From: Trogon surrucura | Taxonomy: Eukaryota; Chordata; Aves; Trogoniformes; Trogonidae | Assembly (NCBI GenBank): GCA_020746105.1 | Contig: CM036620.1 | Location: 27,854,118-27,918,117 of the forward strand | Reading direction: 5' to 3' | Length of the DNA stretch: 64,000 nt | Part shown: piece by piece, positions 1 to 12,300 of the stretch | How the letters are laid out: every line of letters begins with the position of its first letter | Numbering within the stretch: position 1 is the first letter of the stretch | Program-made: the position numbers and the translations under genes | The notes under the pieces: model-generated | Database searches by the model: none | The model's input: the letters and a program-made list of their open reading frames with translations, nothing else | What the model was told of the DNA's origin: nothing

Positions 1-1634
1 ATAAACTGACATGTACTGCTATATAAATCTAAGGTATTTTGACGAGCCACATGCAAAAAATTCACATCTATATGTACAGGTGCTATGCAGAAGAATTTGA
101 TCTGTTCTGTGCAGGCAGTTGTTATTGCAGACTCCAGCATCTCAGATAAATGTATCCTATGTGGTCAATTTACACTATTTCAGACCAACCAGTTTACAAA
201 TTATGATGTCCTGGTGTGCTGCAGGTCTGCTATGAATGGAGCAATGTACAACTTACACAAGAATATATCTAGAAAAAGCCTGCAGTCAATATTTCACAAG
301 TCACTCTAACTAGTAAGACTGCTCCACTTACCATTGCTTTAACCCTTTTCACCACAGGGCTAAGTATAACAAAATTTTTCCATTATGTCAATGTTTGTTC
401 CTTTTGTCAGCTAAGAATCTCTTCACACACAAAAAAAAACCCCACAAACCAGACAAAATAGCTTCATCTGGATAGGCAACAGCTGAGTGCTCAACACCTC
501 CTTGGGAAATAAGAGCCTGGTTCAAGATCTACCTTGAGACAGATCCCAGCTTTTCAGCCACCCACGTTGCACAGGAGTCCCCTGGGTTGCAGCTACAGGA
601 TACTACAAGGCAATTCCTAGTTTCTCCCGAGAGTTCACTGAATATGTAAATTCATATTTATTAGAACTGATAACTGAATCTTGATCTCCTGCTTTGTGGG
701 TGACTACCACAAAAAGCAGTAGAGTATCATGTCTCCACTACTCCAGCTGTTCCTTTACACACAAATAATTAGAAGGTAATGTTAAAAAACTCTATCAGAA
801 TATTCCTACCAGTTCCAGGTCATTAGCCTTCCCCCACTCAAGACTAGAGTTTATAACTATTCCTGTCTCTCTGATTTACTCATTTGTAACAGATCCATTT
901 AATCTCCTGAGCCCACAGATGGTTTTTTTGGGTAAAGGGAGCAGGGAGAGAGTATTGACAAAGGCAATGGTAGAAGAAAGCAATCTTTCTGTGGATTTAG
1001 ACACTCAAACACCTGTTAAGTTTTACAGCATCTTAAGGAAAATAATAATGCAAACTCTTTGGAAAAGCATAATTTAATTCTCTAGACATGCAGTTTGCAC
1101 CATTTAATAAAGCTCATAACAGAGTGCTGAAATGAACAAGGAAATGAACTAAAATTTACTTCCTGATTTATCCATATGTTTTCTGTGCAAGCTACTTGCG
1201 TTTAAGTCTGAATATAAATCCACATTTTCCATTTTATAGATACATTTTCCATTTTATAGGTTGCAAATTTAACCACAGGATATATTAAATCATTTTCTGT
1301 AAACTATATAGTAGGCCTGTAAAAGGACAAAACCAGAATCTTATAGTGATGAGGAAAGTGATGGCACTCAGCAGTATAATAATGCACTTAGCTTTGCAGC
1401 GATAAAACAGGCAAGCTGTACTACAATATAAACGATGTGATTTTAAAAAATTACATTTGAATGTACAATAATGGGCTAACAACAGCATTCCTCTCAGATA
1501 CTTAAGACATTATTTGCAATACTTATTGGTAGAAGACATTGGTAATGTGTGGACACATCTTCATACTTACAGGTTACAACGCAAGTGACATGGAAAGCAC
1601 CATATGATGTTATTAAAATTGATACGCTGATGAA
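1..1634. other. AT-rich non-coding DNA
   Basis: No convincing gene. The stretch is AT-rich, with short purine or pyrimidine runs and one 20-bp tandem duplication (listed separately). A consensus-like minus-strand donor (ATG|GTAAGT) sits near 327-333, but no coding block with a good acceptor pairs with it. Another minus donor (CCT|GTAAGT) is at about 1565-1570. Confidence 0.6.
1222..1260. repeat. 20-bp tandem duplication
   Basis: The unit ACATTTTCCATTTTATAGAT is followed directly by a second copy that differs only at its end (ACATTTTCCATTTTATAGG). Two near-identical head-to-tail copies indicate a recent local duplication. Confidence 0.9.
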
Positions 1635-1855
1635 TCAACGTACTGTTCTCCACTCTTCTTGATTTACATTTGTACTCAGCACGCTGTGTTCAAAGTTCGA
1701 CATACTGTCTAGCATAACTATCAGAGTTAGCTGATAGTAGCGCCTGCTTTTATTTTCCAGGCATATCTCATCTGTTGCTATTTCCTCCAGAAAGCAAACA
1801 GAACTTCCTTTTGCATTGACATCAGCAGCAGTCACCTTAAAACTATCAGTAATAC
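1635..1855 (-). CDS. Possible terminal coding exon, unknown protein
   Basis: On the minus strand a frame stays open for 72 codons, from just after an AG at 1856-1857 to a TGA at 1635-1637. The peptide has a mixed, coding-like composition, with segments such as VTAADVNAKGSSVCFLEE and LSTNVNQEEWRTVR at the C-terminus. If the AG is an acceptor, the exon would complete a codon begun by one base of the previous exon. The polypyrimidine tract upstream of that AG is poor, and I saw no clear polyadenylation signal soon after the stop. I recognise no family. It may be a chance open frame, a decayed exon or a real last exon; the first is the default without conservation data. Confidence 0.2.
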
Positions 1856-4327
1856 CTGCATTCTAACATATCCATGAATACCTCATGGGAAACAGGGGCA
1901 GTTTGAACTAGAGTAAATCTGTGCACTGTATCAGGCAATTATTGCAATGAAGCTCTGAATTTAAAATGTACCATCCTACAGTGTGAGAGTCAGCCCAGCT
2001 GTCAGGCCAGAGTTGCACACCATTCAGCTCAAGATCTTTCTAGCTGGCTTGCACCTGGGGCACATCTAAATGGCGAGTTACAAACCAACTCACTGTACGA
2101 GTCAGTCAATGTCCTGAAAGGGAATCTGCATTCAGACCTTGCTTACAGCATGGCATAAGGAACCAAGGCTTCCCACGGTAACATTCTGGGTAATCAATGT
2201 TTTGCATGTCACACCTATGATGCCACTCTCTGTGGATGCACATTATGAGCCACCCTGTCAGCTACCACAATTGCAAATCACGGCTGATTTATGTAATCAG
2301 TAAGGCACATCCATCTAACGGCCATGCCTTGATGAGGTTCAGGATTTCTTAAGATCCTACCAGCTGGGCAAGAATTTGCTTTTCTGACTCGTTTCAGCAA
2401 ATCTGCCCAGTGACCATACAATTTCTTGAGGTTACACATCAGCATAATCATTAACAATTTCCCATAATGGAATCCTATATCATGTCCAGAGTTGGTATTT
2501 CATAAATGTCTTTTCCCAATCAAACTGAAAAATCAATCTATGAAGTAATTACCAGTCATGAGGATGTTATGGGTAATATCAAAGTAAAATTTAATCAAAA
2601 TAGAAACTCTGAATTATGGTATCTTTTGCAAGCCAGTCTTATGCTGAAAAATCATATCCATACTATGCGAAGACTTCTACATGCAATAAAAAAATATTTA
2701 TGTGCTAGTCTTGTTTTGTTCCCATGTACACTAGAAGGCATCTCTACGACAGTACATAATTTCCCTTGTATCAAAAATAGTGGTGAAGAGTGTTCCTTTG
2801 TCTGAAAGTTGGACCAAATTAAAATGTCAGAAAAGCCTATGAACATAGTTCTGGCTTACACATCCCTTTTCATCTTATCCTTTGTCCTGACCTATTTACA
2901 GCCTTTCTTGCAAAAAAAACCCTGAATTACCTGCACAACCCTTTATCAGTAGCACAAAAGGGACCATTAGATCAGGGAGAAGAAGCATCTGCAGTAGCCT
3001 GCTGTGTCTACACTGGGTTTGTAACTGCTGTCACCTGCATTACTGAAACACTTAAAACAAGAGTATAACTTATAAGTATCTATCTTCTGCAAGTAACTAC
3101 CTTCCAGGAAAACAATGACAGTCCATATTTCAGTAACAGATCAGCTGTAAAAGAGGAATCCAGAAAATGTCAAAAGCCCTACTGAAGAAAAGCACTGAAT
3201 ACATTTGAATCTATGTCTTTTTGGCTGCATCAATATCATCACACGTTAATTCTCCTGCACATTGATTCCGTGGGTCATTTCAACCATCTTTTATGAAGGC
3301 CATATCAGAAACTAGCCTTTACCTAAATATTGAAGTTGTTTCATCAGAAGCATCCCCATCCCACCTCAAGGCACTTGGGTAAACCTATCAGAAAATAAAA
3401 TATCAAGACAAGAACCTCGCGCATAGCTTAACAACAGCGCTCCCATTATAGTGAGGAAAGTTATAATGTCAGTTCCTGTGTTTTTCCTGCTCCAAATCTA
3501 TCAATCAGAGATGTCTGGTCCATCACATAAACTGGGACAGAATTCAATCAGTCTGTGTTTATGAAACACAGAACATGATACTGCCCAGATCTTCCAGTGT
3601 CATATTCTAAAGTAAATGAACTATAAAGGAAAAAAAAATATTTGAAAACCTTAAGACACTTCTTTTTAAAAAAACCCCACAACTTCTATTACAACACTTA
3701 GGGAAAAAAGGTAAGGGGAAGGAATACAAGAATTTTTCACAGTGCATTCCAAGATGAACTTCAAACAATCAAAGCCCCAGAAGCACTGATTTTTTAAAAA
3801 AATATTGGTGTGACTTTTTAGGGCAGTGAGATTCTACTAAGGGTAACCTAAGAAAGGTTCATGTTACCCTGCGTATATTAAGATACAGTGTCTACGATAG
3901 CACGTGAGTCCTTAGAAAACCAATAAAACAAAAAAAGCATTAATGTTCAACAATTAAGTAATACAGACTCTTCCATTTCTGTGCAAGTTCACATACTGCA
4001 GCGGAGTTTATCATTATTTTATCACACTCAGCCCACAAAAAAAAATGCCACATCTCATCAAAGTAAATACTGAGAATAAGCGAGACATTCAAAGAACGGA
4101 AGAAAAAATCATTATCATGTCATTTTCATAAATAGACATAGTTAGGTGAGGCCCAGCAATATTAAATCACGTGGCCAATGTCACACAGGAAGCCTACGGC
4201 AAATCTGAGATGTTAATATAGATATATGAAAGCCTAATTTGGTACCTCACCATATAAAACTTTCCTATCTTTAAACATATACATGTGCAGATCTTGAGAG
4301 AAGTAGTCTAACATTTAGAGGAAATGC

Positions 4328-4354
4328 AAAAAAAAAAAAAAAAAAAGAAAAAAA
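4328..4354. repeat. Poly-A tract
   Basis: Nineteen consecutive A bases are followed by short A runs broken by G. There is no adjacent retroelement body that I can recognise, so this is scored as a simple repeat. Confidence 0.95.
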
Positions 4355-5615
4355 GAATATAATATATTAAGTAGCTCAGTCTGGACAATATTTTATATAT
4401 GGCTTACCCTGCTTTGCTTGAATACTTGATTTCTTTTGTTTTAAATACCTATTTCAAGAAGATGCTATTTTCACTGTAACTAATCACAACTGGAACATGT
4501 TCAGGAAAGGGTTTTATTAAATAACTCTTAAGTGTGGAAATATATGTTAGCCTATCTCAACTGATACTGCTAGCTCCCTGTTTAAATAATCAGGCAGAAA
4601 GGACTGCTCCTACTTGGTATTCAGTGGGAAAAAGAGAAGAATGTTAACTTGTGCCAAACATTCTTAAGTGTTATGAATTTACATCAGCTCAGAACTGTAT
4701 GCTTTTGAACACTGAATTTTAAAGTGGGTTAGATTTTTCTTCTGTTCCTTAAAATGTTTTTTCCTCATAAAAAACCCCAAATAAGGAAAAATATGATGTT
4801 GCTGTGTGAAAATGAAAATACAACAGACTTTTATAATGCAGTATGCGTGACACATCTTCATGATGAAAGCTGCAAACCGCCGTTTGCCTATGCTTAAATT
4901 TTTCATTAACAGACAATGACTTATAGGTCCCATCTGTGAGCAACACCAGTTCTGATAATTCTGAGACAGAAACATTACCCAGATGAAATGACAGATACTG
5001 AGATGTACCTTGTTCCTCCTCCCATTTATCTTGAAAATAATTTTTATCTTGCCCCACCCCAATAAAAGTTTGTCTTTTGCTTACTCTACAATTCCTTATG
5101 CAATCAACATCAAAGATTCTGTAAGTCAGTCATGTGAAGAGATCCAGCCATTTTGAAAATGGTTTATATAGAGAGAGAGGCACAAAACAAAATTGACTTT
5201 TAGCTGGCATCTCTCCTGTCAACATTAAAAAGGCAAACACCAATGTGGATAATGGATGAACTAAAAAAAGCACATACTTGGTGCCCAAAACATCTACAGA
5301 GCCAAAAGGAAAACTGGGGACCCAAACAGAAGAAATAATTACAATACTAACTCAGAAACACCAGTCAGACGATGAATGCAACATGTGACTAGGTTAAAAA
5401 AAGTTTTGATTCCAGAGAAACATATTAGCACATAAGTAATTATTTTTATTTTTATTTTTTGACTACCATATGTTGTTTTCTACGTGGAAAAAAAATATTT
5501 TCTACATAAGTATGGAAAATACAATTCCCAAAGAAAGGCACTATTGTATAGCTGAGATTTTTTGCATTCTTGTAGTATTTTAGTTTCATTTATTACAAAC
5601 GCAGCTGTTAAGGAG

Positions 5616-5630
5616 AAAAAAAAAAAAAAA
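5616..5630. repeat. Poly-A tract
   Basis: Fifteen consecutive A bases with no recognisable element attached. Confidence 0.95.
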
Positions 5631-7017
5631 GGCAGTTATACATAACAGAAACCTACTTTGTTTTTAGCAGAATGAATAACCCAAGCTTCAACTCACTTTC
5701 TTGGGAAAAAAGGGGATGGCAGGCAGCAATCCTTTCTGCTCATTGCTTCCATTATAGAACATGACAACTGCTTTATGCCAGCTGTTTTCCTCAGGGACGA
5801 ATCAGTATTGGCAGAAGGGTCAGCCCGATATATTGAGACAATATTTATTCTCCTATCTGTCATTCTTCTCTCTTCCCTCACACAGCCAAACCATAGGAAA
5901 AAACAGTGAATCACAGTGAACTTATCTGTGAGGTTGATGTTGTCACCAGACAAGAACTCAAAGCCAAGGCAGGTGCTAAAGTAGCCTTGCTGGAAGTTGC
6001 CTTCGGCTGTGCCCCTCTCCCTCCCATACCCTCACCTACGCAGTCTAAAGGAGCTTCCATCTGTTTCATTTTCAGGCAATCTAGTTTCTTCTAGAGATCG
6101 CAGCCCAACAACAGATTAAGTATTTTTACGAGGTCAAGATGTTTTGTATTTAGAAAATTAGACTTAATAACAGTAATCAAGACAAGGCATTCTTTATGAA
6201 GAAACTTCAAGGACCATAAGGACTGCAGAATACGCCAACAAGAAGAATATGCCAATAATACGCTAAGAATATACCAAGTTTCTGAAAAATAGGCTAACGT
6301 TGCAGCAAAACTCGACATTTAGGTGTCCTCAACTGAACCGCTTTCATCATAATACTAAAAATCATATTCACAGGTTAAAAAGACCCTTGCCCAGGTGAAG
6401 ACCCTTCCCCTGAGCATGTGTACAGGTAGAACTATGTTGTCAGTGAATATTATAATTTTATGTAAATTAATGGTCAAACATTGTAAAGAGAGGTATATAA
6501 TATTGCAAATTTTGTGTATAAAAATAGTACAGAAACTTGTGTCAGGTGTCCTTGATTTGTGGAAATCCATCATGCACCCAGCATTGCGCAAACCTGAATA
6601 AATAAGCAATATCTCTCCTGAGTGTGTGACAATTGACTTATTGCACAGCGTGCAACAAATCCACTTTCTAGACAACAAGACCATAAGTTAGAGCAAATGA
6701 GGCTGGCACTTATGTTAAATAAGAGTATAGAATTTTACTTTTTTTCTTAAATTGCTTATTTGGTTTTTTTTAATTAATATGGTGGTGGAAACACACATTT
6801 TGTTGTTCAGCTGCATTTCTATTTGCAATATTTTAATGAAATTATTAAATGGTCTGAGGCCAACAACAGACAAGGTTTTGTGCAAACATAGCAACACTCA
6901 CAAACAAAAGTACACAACGTGCGCTGTGGTTTTATATGCTTGAAGACCAACAAAAGCTAAGAAATCATCTCAGTAACATTTTGACATTAGAGGAATATAT
7001 ATTTTATACCCATTTTA

Positions 7018-7400
7018 GAAAATGTGATGGCACCCCGATCCTACAGGACAACAGAGACAGCAACCCCAGATGCTTGCTTATTTGCAATGTTAAAGGTTTA
7101 TTAATTTCTGTTTCCACAGCTCCACAGCAAACAGGCACAGTACTGTTTGCCAGATAATCTTCTCCCTGCAGAAGCTTGTTGCTGTGGCAAACCTCTTGGA
7201 ACAGCTGGGATGCCACAGTGACCACGCCGTTCATGCAGGCAATGCATGATAGTTTCAGGAGAACCAACTTGAAACAACAGAACAGTCCAGCTGCAGAACC
7301 AGTGAATGGCGTATTTCTGCAGTTATAACACTGTTTAGGAGGCTAAATCCACGAATAACGAGTATCTTTGCACAGCCAAGAACATCAGAAGACCTTACGT
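7018..7400 (-). mobile_element. Possible solo LTR fragment
   Basis: This patch is more complex and GC-richer than its surroundings. Read on the minus strand, it carries an AATAAA signal (complement of 7097-7102), and about 80 bases later the sequence reaches GGGTGCCATCACA, a CA end like an LTR terminus. An 87-codon minus frame crosses it without family resemblance. The arrangement of a unique U3-like body, a polyadenylation signal and a short U5-like tail ending in CA suggests a solo LTR. I could not find a firm 5' TG end or a target-site duplication, and there are no retroviral genes nearby. A conserved non-coding block is the main alternative. Confidence 0.25.
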
Positions 7401-8044
7401 TGGTGGAAGTTGGAATAAGTGCAGCCTGCTTGTTTCTGGTGAGTTCTTTCCCCCAATATAAAATGTAGTCCCAAATCTATCAGACACTACCTAAACAACG
7501 GTTTATCACCCCTGATGACTTGTCTTCAAGCCAGCTGGCATCTAGATGCTCTTTGCAGCCAGGTCTTGAAGTGGCCTTGACTATGTCGTAGTTACATCAT
7601 ACTTAATGTTTAGATATTTACTATAACTATTTTCTGTTAGTAAAGAAGTACTAGGTTAATTTGACCATTAACAAACTAAACATAGCAAAAGGATAGTTAA
7701 GTGCTGGTAACCAGCATTAGTATAGTCCATATGACAAATAAAAACCAAATCCTTCATGTATTAGCCAGTATAATTACAAACTTACGTTTATACATTTCTC
7801 AGATTTGGTAAAAAAACATCCAATGGGCTGTCCAAAATAGTGTCTCCTTACGACTTTTGGCAGCAGTCTTGGCTTCGGAAATGATACAGCCTTGCTTCCC
7901 TCTCTCTCTTCTTCAGTTTGCACATGCGAGGATTTTTGTGGGTATTTTTATTATTTCTATTATCTCAATCTGCCCCACTGATCACGAGATTCAAAGCATA
8001 TGCTTACATATTCATGCATATGGCACACATACATACTTCTGAAG
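7401..8044. other. AT-rich non-coding DNA
   Basis: Nothing recognisable apart from ordinary AT-rich sequence. Confidence 0.6.
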
Positions 8045-8150
8045 TCATAGAAACATAGAACGGCTTGAGTCGGAAGGGACCTTAAAGATCACCTAGTTTC
8101 AACCCCCCTGCCAGACTAGGTTGCTCAGAGCCTCATCAAGCCTGGTCAAA
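8045..8150 (-). mobile_element. CR1 LINE, short 3' end fragment
   Basis: The plus strand reads TCATAGAAACATAGAACGG, then CGGAAGGGACCTTAAAGATC and ACCCCCCTGCCAG, then GGTTGCTCAGAGCC. This is the reverse complement of a CR1 3' terminus, so the element lies on the minus strand. It is strongly 5'-truncated, as most bird CR1 copies are, and a short internal stretch between the CCCCCTGCC block and the GGTTGCTCAGAGCC block seems to be missing. There is no coding capacity. Confidence 0.9.
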
Positions 8151-8530
8151 TCATATTCCCTGTGTTCATATATACATACCTGTATATGCAACATATGGAA
8201 CATTATTCGTATGTATGAGGGACAGAAATGCACACATACAAAGTACTGTGATCATATAGCACAATAGTAAGATTAAGACTATAGCCAACTCTAGAAGACT
8301 TTTAAGAAACATGCAAAACACATTAAAATAATAGAATTAGAGTATTTAGAATGACTGCACACATTGTAAGAATGGGAATGTCATCAAATACATTTCTTCA
8401 AACTAGAATAAAACTTTAGATATACTTCCCTATTGAATTTGAGAGAGGAAATATATCTTCATGTACAAGCAAGCAGACATTCTTGGAGGTGTCTAAACCA
8501 CATATTCTAAGTATGTATTAATTACACACT
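8151..8530. other. Spacer between two CR1 copies
   Basis: AT-rich unique sequence with no features seen. It separates two independently truncated CR1 insertions of the same orientation. Confidence 0.6.
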
Positions 8531-9372
8531 AATTACAAAAACACAAAATGGTTGAGACTGGAAGAGATCTCTGGAAGTAATCTTATCTCATCCCTGCTAC
8601 AGCAGGGCCATCTAGAGCCATTTGCCCAGAAACATGTCCAGACAGCTTTTGAGTATAAGAATGGAGACTCCACAAACTTCCTGGGCAGCCCGTGCCACTA
8701 CTCAGTCAACCTTACAGTGAAAAAGTGCTTCCCAATGTTCAGAGGGAACCTCCTGTGTTTCTGGTTGTGCCCATTGCCTCTGATCCTGTCACTGGGCACC
8801 ACTGAAAAGAACCTGGCTATGTCCTCTTAGCACTCTCCCTGCAGGTATTTATATACATTAGCCTTCTCTAGGATAAACAGTTCCAGCTCTCTCAGCCCTT
8901 CCTCGTATGAGAGATGCTCCAGTCCCTTTCATCATCTAGGTGGCCCTTCATTGGACACTCTTCAGTATGTCCGTGTACTGGGGAGCCGCGAACTGGTCAC
9001 AGCACTCCAAGTGTGGCCTCATCAGTGCTCAGCAGATGGGAAGGATCACCTCCCTTGACCTAATCAATAATTTGCCTAAGGTGGCCCAGCATACAATTAA
9101 CCATCATTGTGGTCAGGGCACATTGCTGCTTCGTGGTCAACTTGGGGTAGACTGGGACACCCAGGCCCTTTTCTGCAAAGCTGCTTTCCAGACAGCACTT
9201 CTCCCAATTGCCAGGATCATTCAAAGATTACCGAGAGTGGCCTCGCAGTGACGACAGCCACCTCCCCCAGCATTCGTGGGTACAACCCATCAGGGCTCAG
9301 GGGTTTATGTATGTCCAGTCTGCTTAAGTATTCTCTAACCTGATAATCCACTACCAAGGGCAGTAGTTGCAG
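8531..9372 (-). mobile_element. CR1 LINE with internal deletion
   Basis: The minus-strand element begins its 3' end at a decayed tail (AATTACAAAAACACAAAATGG) and extends through the usual 3' region. This includes blocks complementary to the well-conserved C-terminal part of ORF2, such as those around 8660-8790 and 8940-9200. At about 9215-9220 the sequence jumps to a more 5' part of ORF2. The minus-strand frame beyond it reads VREYLSRLDIHKPLSPDG and then TARPLSVIFE, which belongs to the start of the RT domain. The central RT (catalytic palm) is therefore missing, probably several hundred bases. The copy is old, with many substitutions and stops, and cannot encode a protein. Confidence 0.88.
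9217..9372 (-). pseudogene. CR1 ORF2 fragment, start of RT domain
   Basis: The minus frame contains DYQVREYLSRLDIHKPL, DGLYPRMLGE and ARPLSVIFE. These match, by family knowledge, the linker and first block of the CR1 reverse transcriptase just before motif 1. The reading then leaves RT sequence abruptly at about 9217, where the 3' part of the element begins. This fragment defines the 5' side of the internal deletion. It is non-functional. Confidence 0.8.
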
Positions 9373-12300
9373 TAAATTAGTTAAACAGAGATAATTAGTG
9401 GGTGTATACATAATTAGTACCTTTGTACAGATATAAATCTAAACCAAAACCAAAATAAGAAGTGGCATTTTAATCCAAAAAAATGAGTCCCAGCTTAGTG
9501 CTGCTATTCTGTTCTTTAAGGCATTCCCTTCCAGGCAGCAGAACAGACTTTAATCTTTTCCCCCTGGAAATCAGCAGCCACAGTCCTTTTTTTGCTCACA
9601 TCATTTTTCTGTATTTGTTTCATCAGTAGATTCATTTTATACAACAAAACAAAATCTGGACTTTTAATCAAGCTGATTTAAGTTTCTGCTTTTAATTACA
9701 ACCAGATAAACAATCATAAGCTGTGGAAGTTAGAGGAGATACAAAAGGTGGCCTAATTTGACTCATTTTCTTCCTAAAATGAAAATGTTATCTTTTCTAG
9801 CTTATCTTGTGTTGTACCAGCATCAACATCTGTACATCCAGTAAATATCTTCATGTCAATATTTTAATAACATTAAAATCCTGTTTAATTATAACAGCAC
9901 AGACCAGTTTTTCCCTGAATTGTATTACCAAAAACGCTTCTCAAACATCGTTGCCAAACGGCTTGTTCAAATCTCTACAGAAAGGGCACTGCTCATTGAG
10001 AAAGAGTGTCAGATCTTTGCTGTCAAAATTATCCACAGGGGACACATTTTACCATCTCATAATGTTTCTAAACCTTCTGAAACACTTCTGTGCTCTCATA
10101 AAGATTTCCCTTGATACCCTGTAAACAAAAGGTCAGATCTGCATTTACCCAGGTTCCACAGTTACGGAAGATTTATCACTGCATTATCTGAAGATATGGC
10201 ATGGATAAGCAAACGGGAGCACTCCGTTTCAAGCAGCTGAGGCCTCCAGCTCTTATTTTGCCTTTTTTGGTGTTTTTGTTGGGTTTTTTTCACCCTCTTT
10301 GTAACATCAAAACCAAGGTTCAATGTGACATTTTGGTTTGTTTTCTAGATCACCTAAAACATTCTACTGAAAAATTTGAGATAAAACAAAGTATTCATGT
10401 AAAGAATCACCAGCAGAATTTTTGATCCTTTTGCTAGGTTTGGCTGATGAGCAGTCTTGAAGTAAACTAGTTATCCAAAGATTCATTTCCAGCATAGAAA
10501 TTAGTCCTGATTATCAAGCATCAAAGGAGCAGTAACAATTTAAACATCATAAGCAAGCCTGGAGAAGCTTTACATAGTAGTAGAGCACAGTTATTCCAAA
10601 TCAAATAGCAAAGAAATTATATTTCTCCTTTCCCATTTATTTACTTTGGGCATTTGACAGAACTTTCTGTGCAGTTTGTTTTCTCTGTAGTGTCAATTCT
10701 CTCCGCTGTCTCTACTGTCAGCCAGCACCAGGCACAAGTGAAGGGCCAGAAGCTATTTTTAAGCTTTTCCTTCCATTCCTCTCCTCACTTCCCTTAATTG
10801 GCTGAGTTCAGGTCCACATTTTCCCTTTAAGCTAGAAATTGCTTGAGCTCTTAGTGTTAGGTTTTAGCAACAGATGGTACCCTTCCCTCTGAGTTAATTC
10901 TGAACCAGTATCTCAGGGTTGAGATTGCTAGAGGTGTTATCTTTCAGCAGAGATCCTGATTTTATAATCATTACCAATCTAAAGCATACTTTAACAAAAA
11001 AGTTGTTAAGCTCTGCTGTGCCATTACTCTGTGTCAAACAGCTGCTTCAATCCATCTAAGAGAAAGATGCTACTAGAATGCTGAAGATTCAACAGCGAAA
11101 CACAGTATTAAATTAAGTTATTCACTATTTTCTAAAATACCTCTTCCCAAACTCCCACAAACAATACCCAAGTTACTGCAAGTTCTTGCCAATACACCAG
11201 TGAAACAGCTTTCCTCAACCTGGGGTTTAGGCAAAAGTAATAAAATAAAATTGAAATTTAAAAAAAAAAAAAAAAAAAGAGACAAGGGGTAGGATCTCAC
11301 ACAATGGGGAAAAGCAGGAAAGAAAATGGCGTAGAAGAAAAAAGCATTGATCAACTGTGAGGGAAAAGCTGGAGAGAAGGTTAAGACAATTTGATCAAAT
11401 TAAAAAGAGAACAAGAGAGAATTCTTGGCCAATAAAAATGGGAGAACAGTGTGAGAAATCCATGGAAGCATGACAGGACGAGTAAAACAGTGAAAAAAGA
11501 GTGGCAGTGGAAGGGCAGAGAACACAAAACCACCTAGTCAAGAAAATGCCACTAGATAAACTGTGAAACAGAGATCTGATGTTAGGAAATTCAATAAACT
11601 CTAGGAAGATGTTGGGAATTTAGCAGATGGGCACAATAAATACCTATTTTTAATTTAACATGTTCTTACAATAACTCCAGTATTAGCACCATGGGTCATG
11701 AATCTATTAAAAATATGGAAATAAAGGGAAAATGAGAGGAAATGAGCTTGGCTCTCAGTACTCTTGATTCCTTGCATGAAGAGCAAAATTCAATTGAAAT
11801 GTTTCCTGGGGCAGAGAAAGATTAAAAGAAAATTAATGGTACTCTACAGGCACAAATAATGTTTCATAGGGTTTGTCTGTGGTTATCATAGCTAAAGGCT
11901 AAATAAAATATTAAGTTTGAGTGAAAGTTCGAATCATATGATATGCAGCTGTTCGTACTTCTTGTTGCCTAAATAAATTCCATTGCACCAACGAGTAAAG
12001 AGCTAAAACTGTAATGTCTCCTACCATTTTGATCTCTGACCAAAACCTTTACAGTTAGGTATCAGTAGGTTAGAAAACCTGTCTGGTTTATTGTTGGTTT
12101 CCGTTTGGGTTTTTTTTTCCCCCCAAGAGATGCTGTGAACACTTAATTTGCAAAGATCTTCACACAGCAGCCTCTGAATTGTCCCAAAGGCAATTGCGTT
12201 TGCCCTTCAACTACTGTCTTTTGAGCATGTTGACCTTTATCTTTATTTATACCAAATACTTTCAAACTAGCATAATGTTACATAGAATTTATTTTGTACG

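Larger units (their letters stand above)
1858..7017. other. AT-rich non-coding DNA
   Basis: No gene is supported. Contents are AT-rich unique sequence, two long A runs (listed separately) and a slightly GC-richer part at about 1980-2350 with splice-like motifs enclosing only tiny segments (for example a 39-nt block ending CATGCT|GTAAGC on the minus strand near 2147-2185). A 102-codon minus-strand frame at 4749-5057 overlaps a 127-codon frame in another phase, and neither has coding character throughout. Confidence 0.5.

Noticed and set aside
2084-2103. 20-nt minus-strand microexon-like block between CCCTTTCAG and GTGAGTTGG
   Set aside because: Too short to judge, no flanking exon in phase, and similar chance pairs occur elsewhere.
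4749-5062. Two overlapping minus-strand frames of 102 and 127 codons
   Set aside because: They overlap in different phases, lack clear splice sites or domains, and become F, H and Y-rich toward the end.
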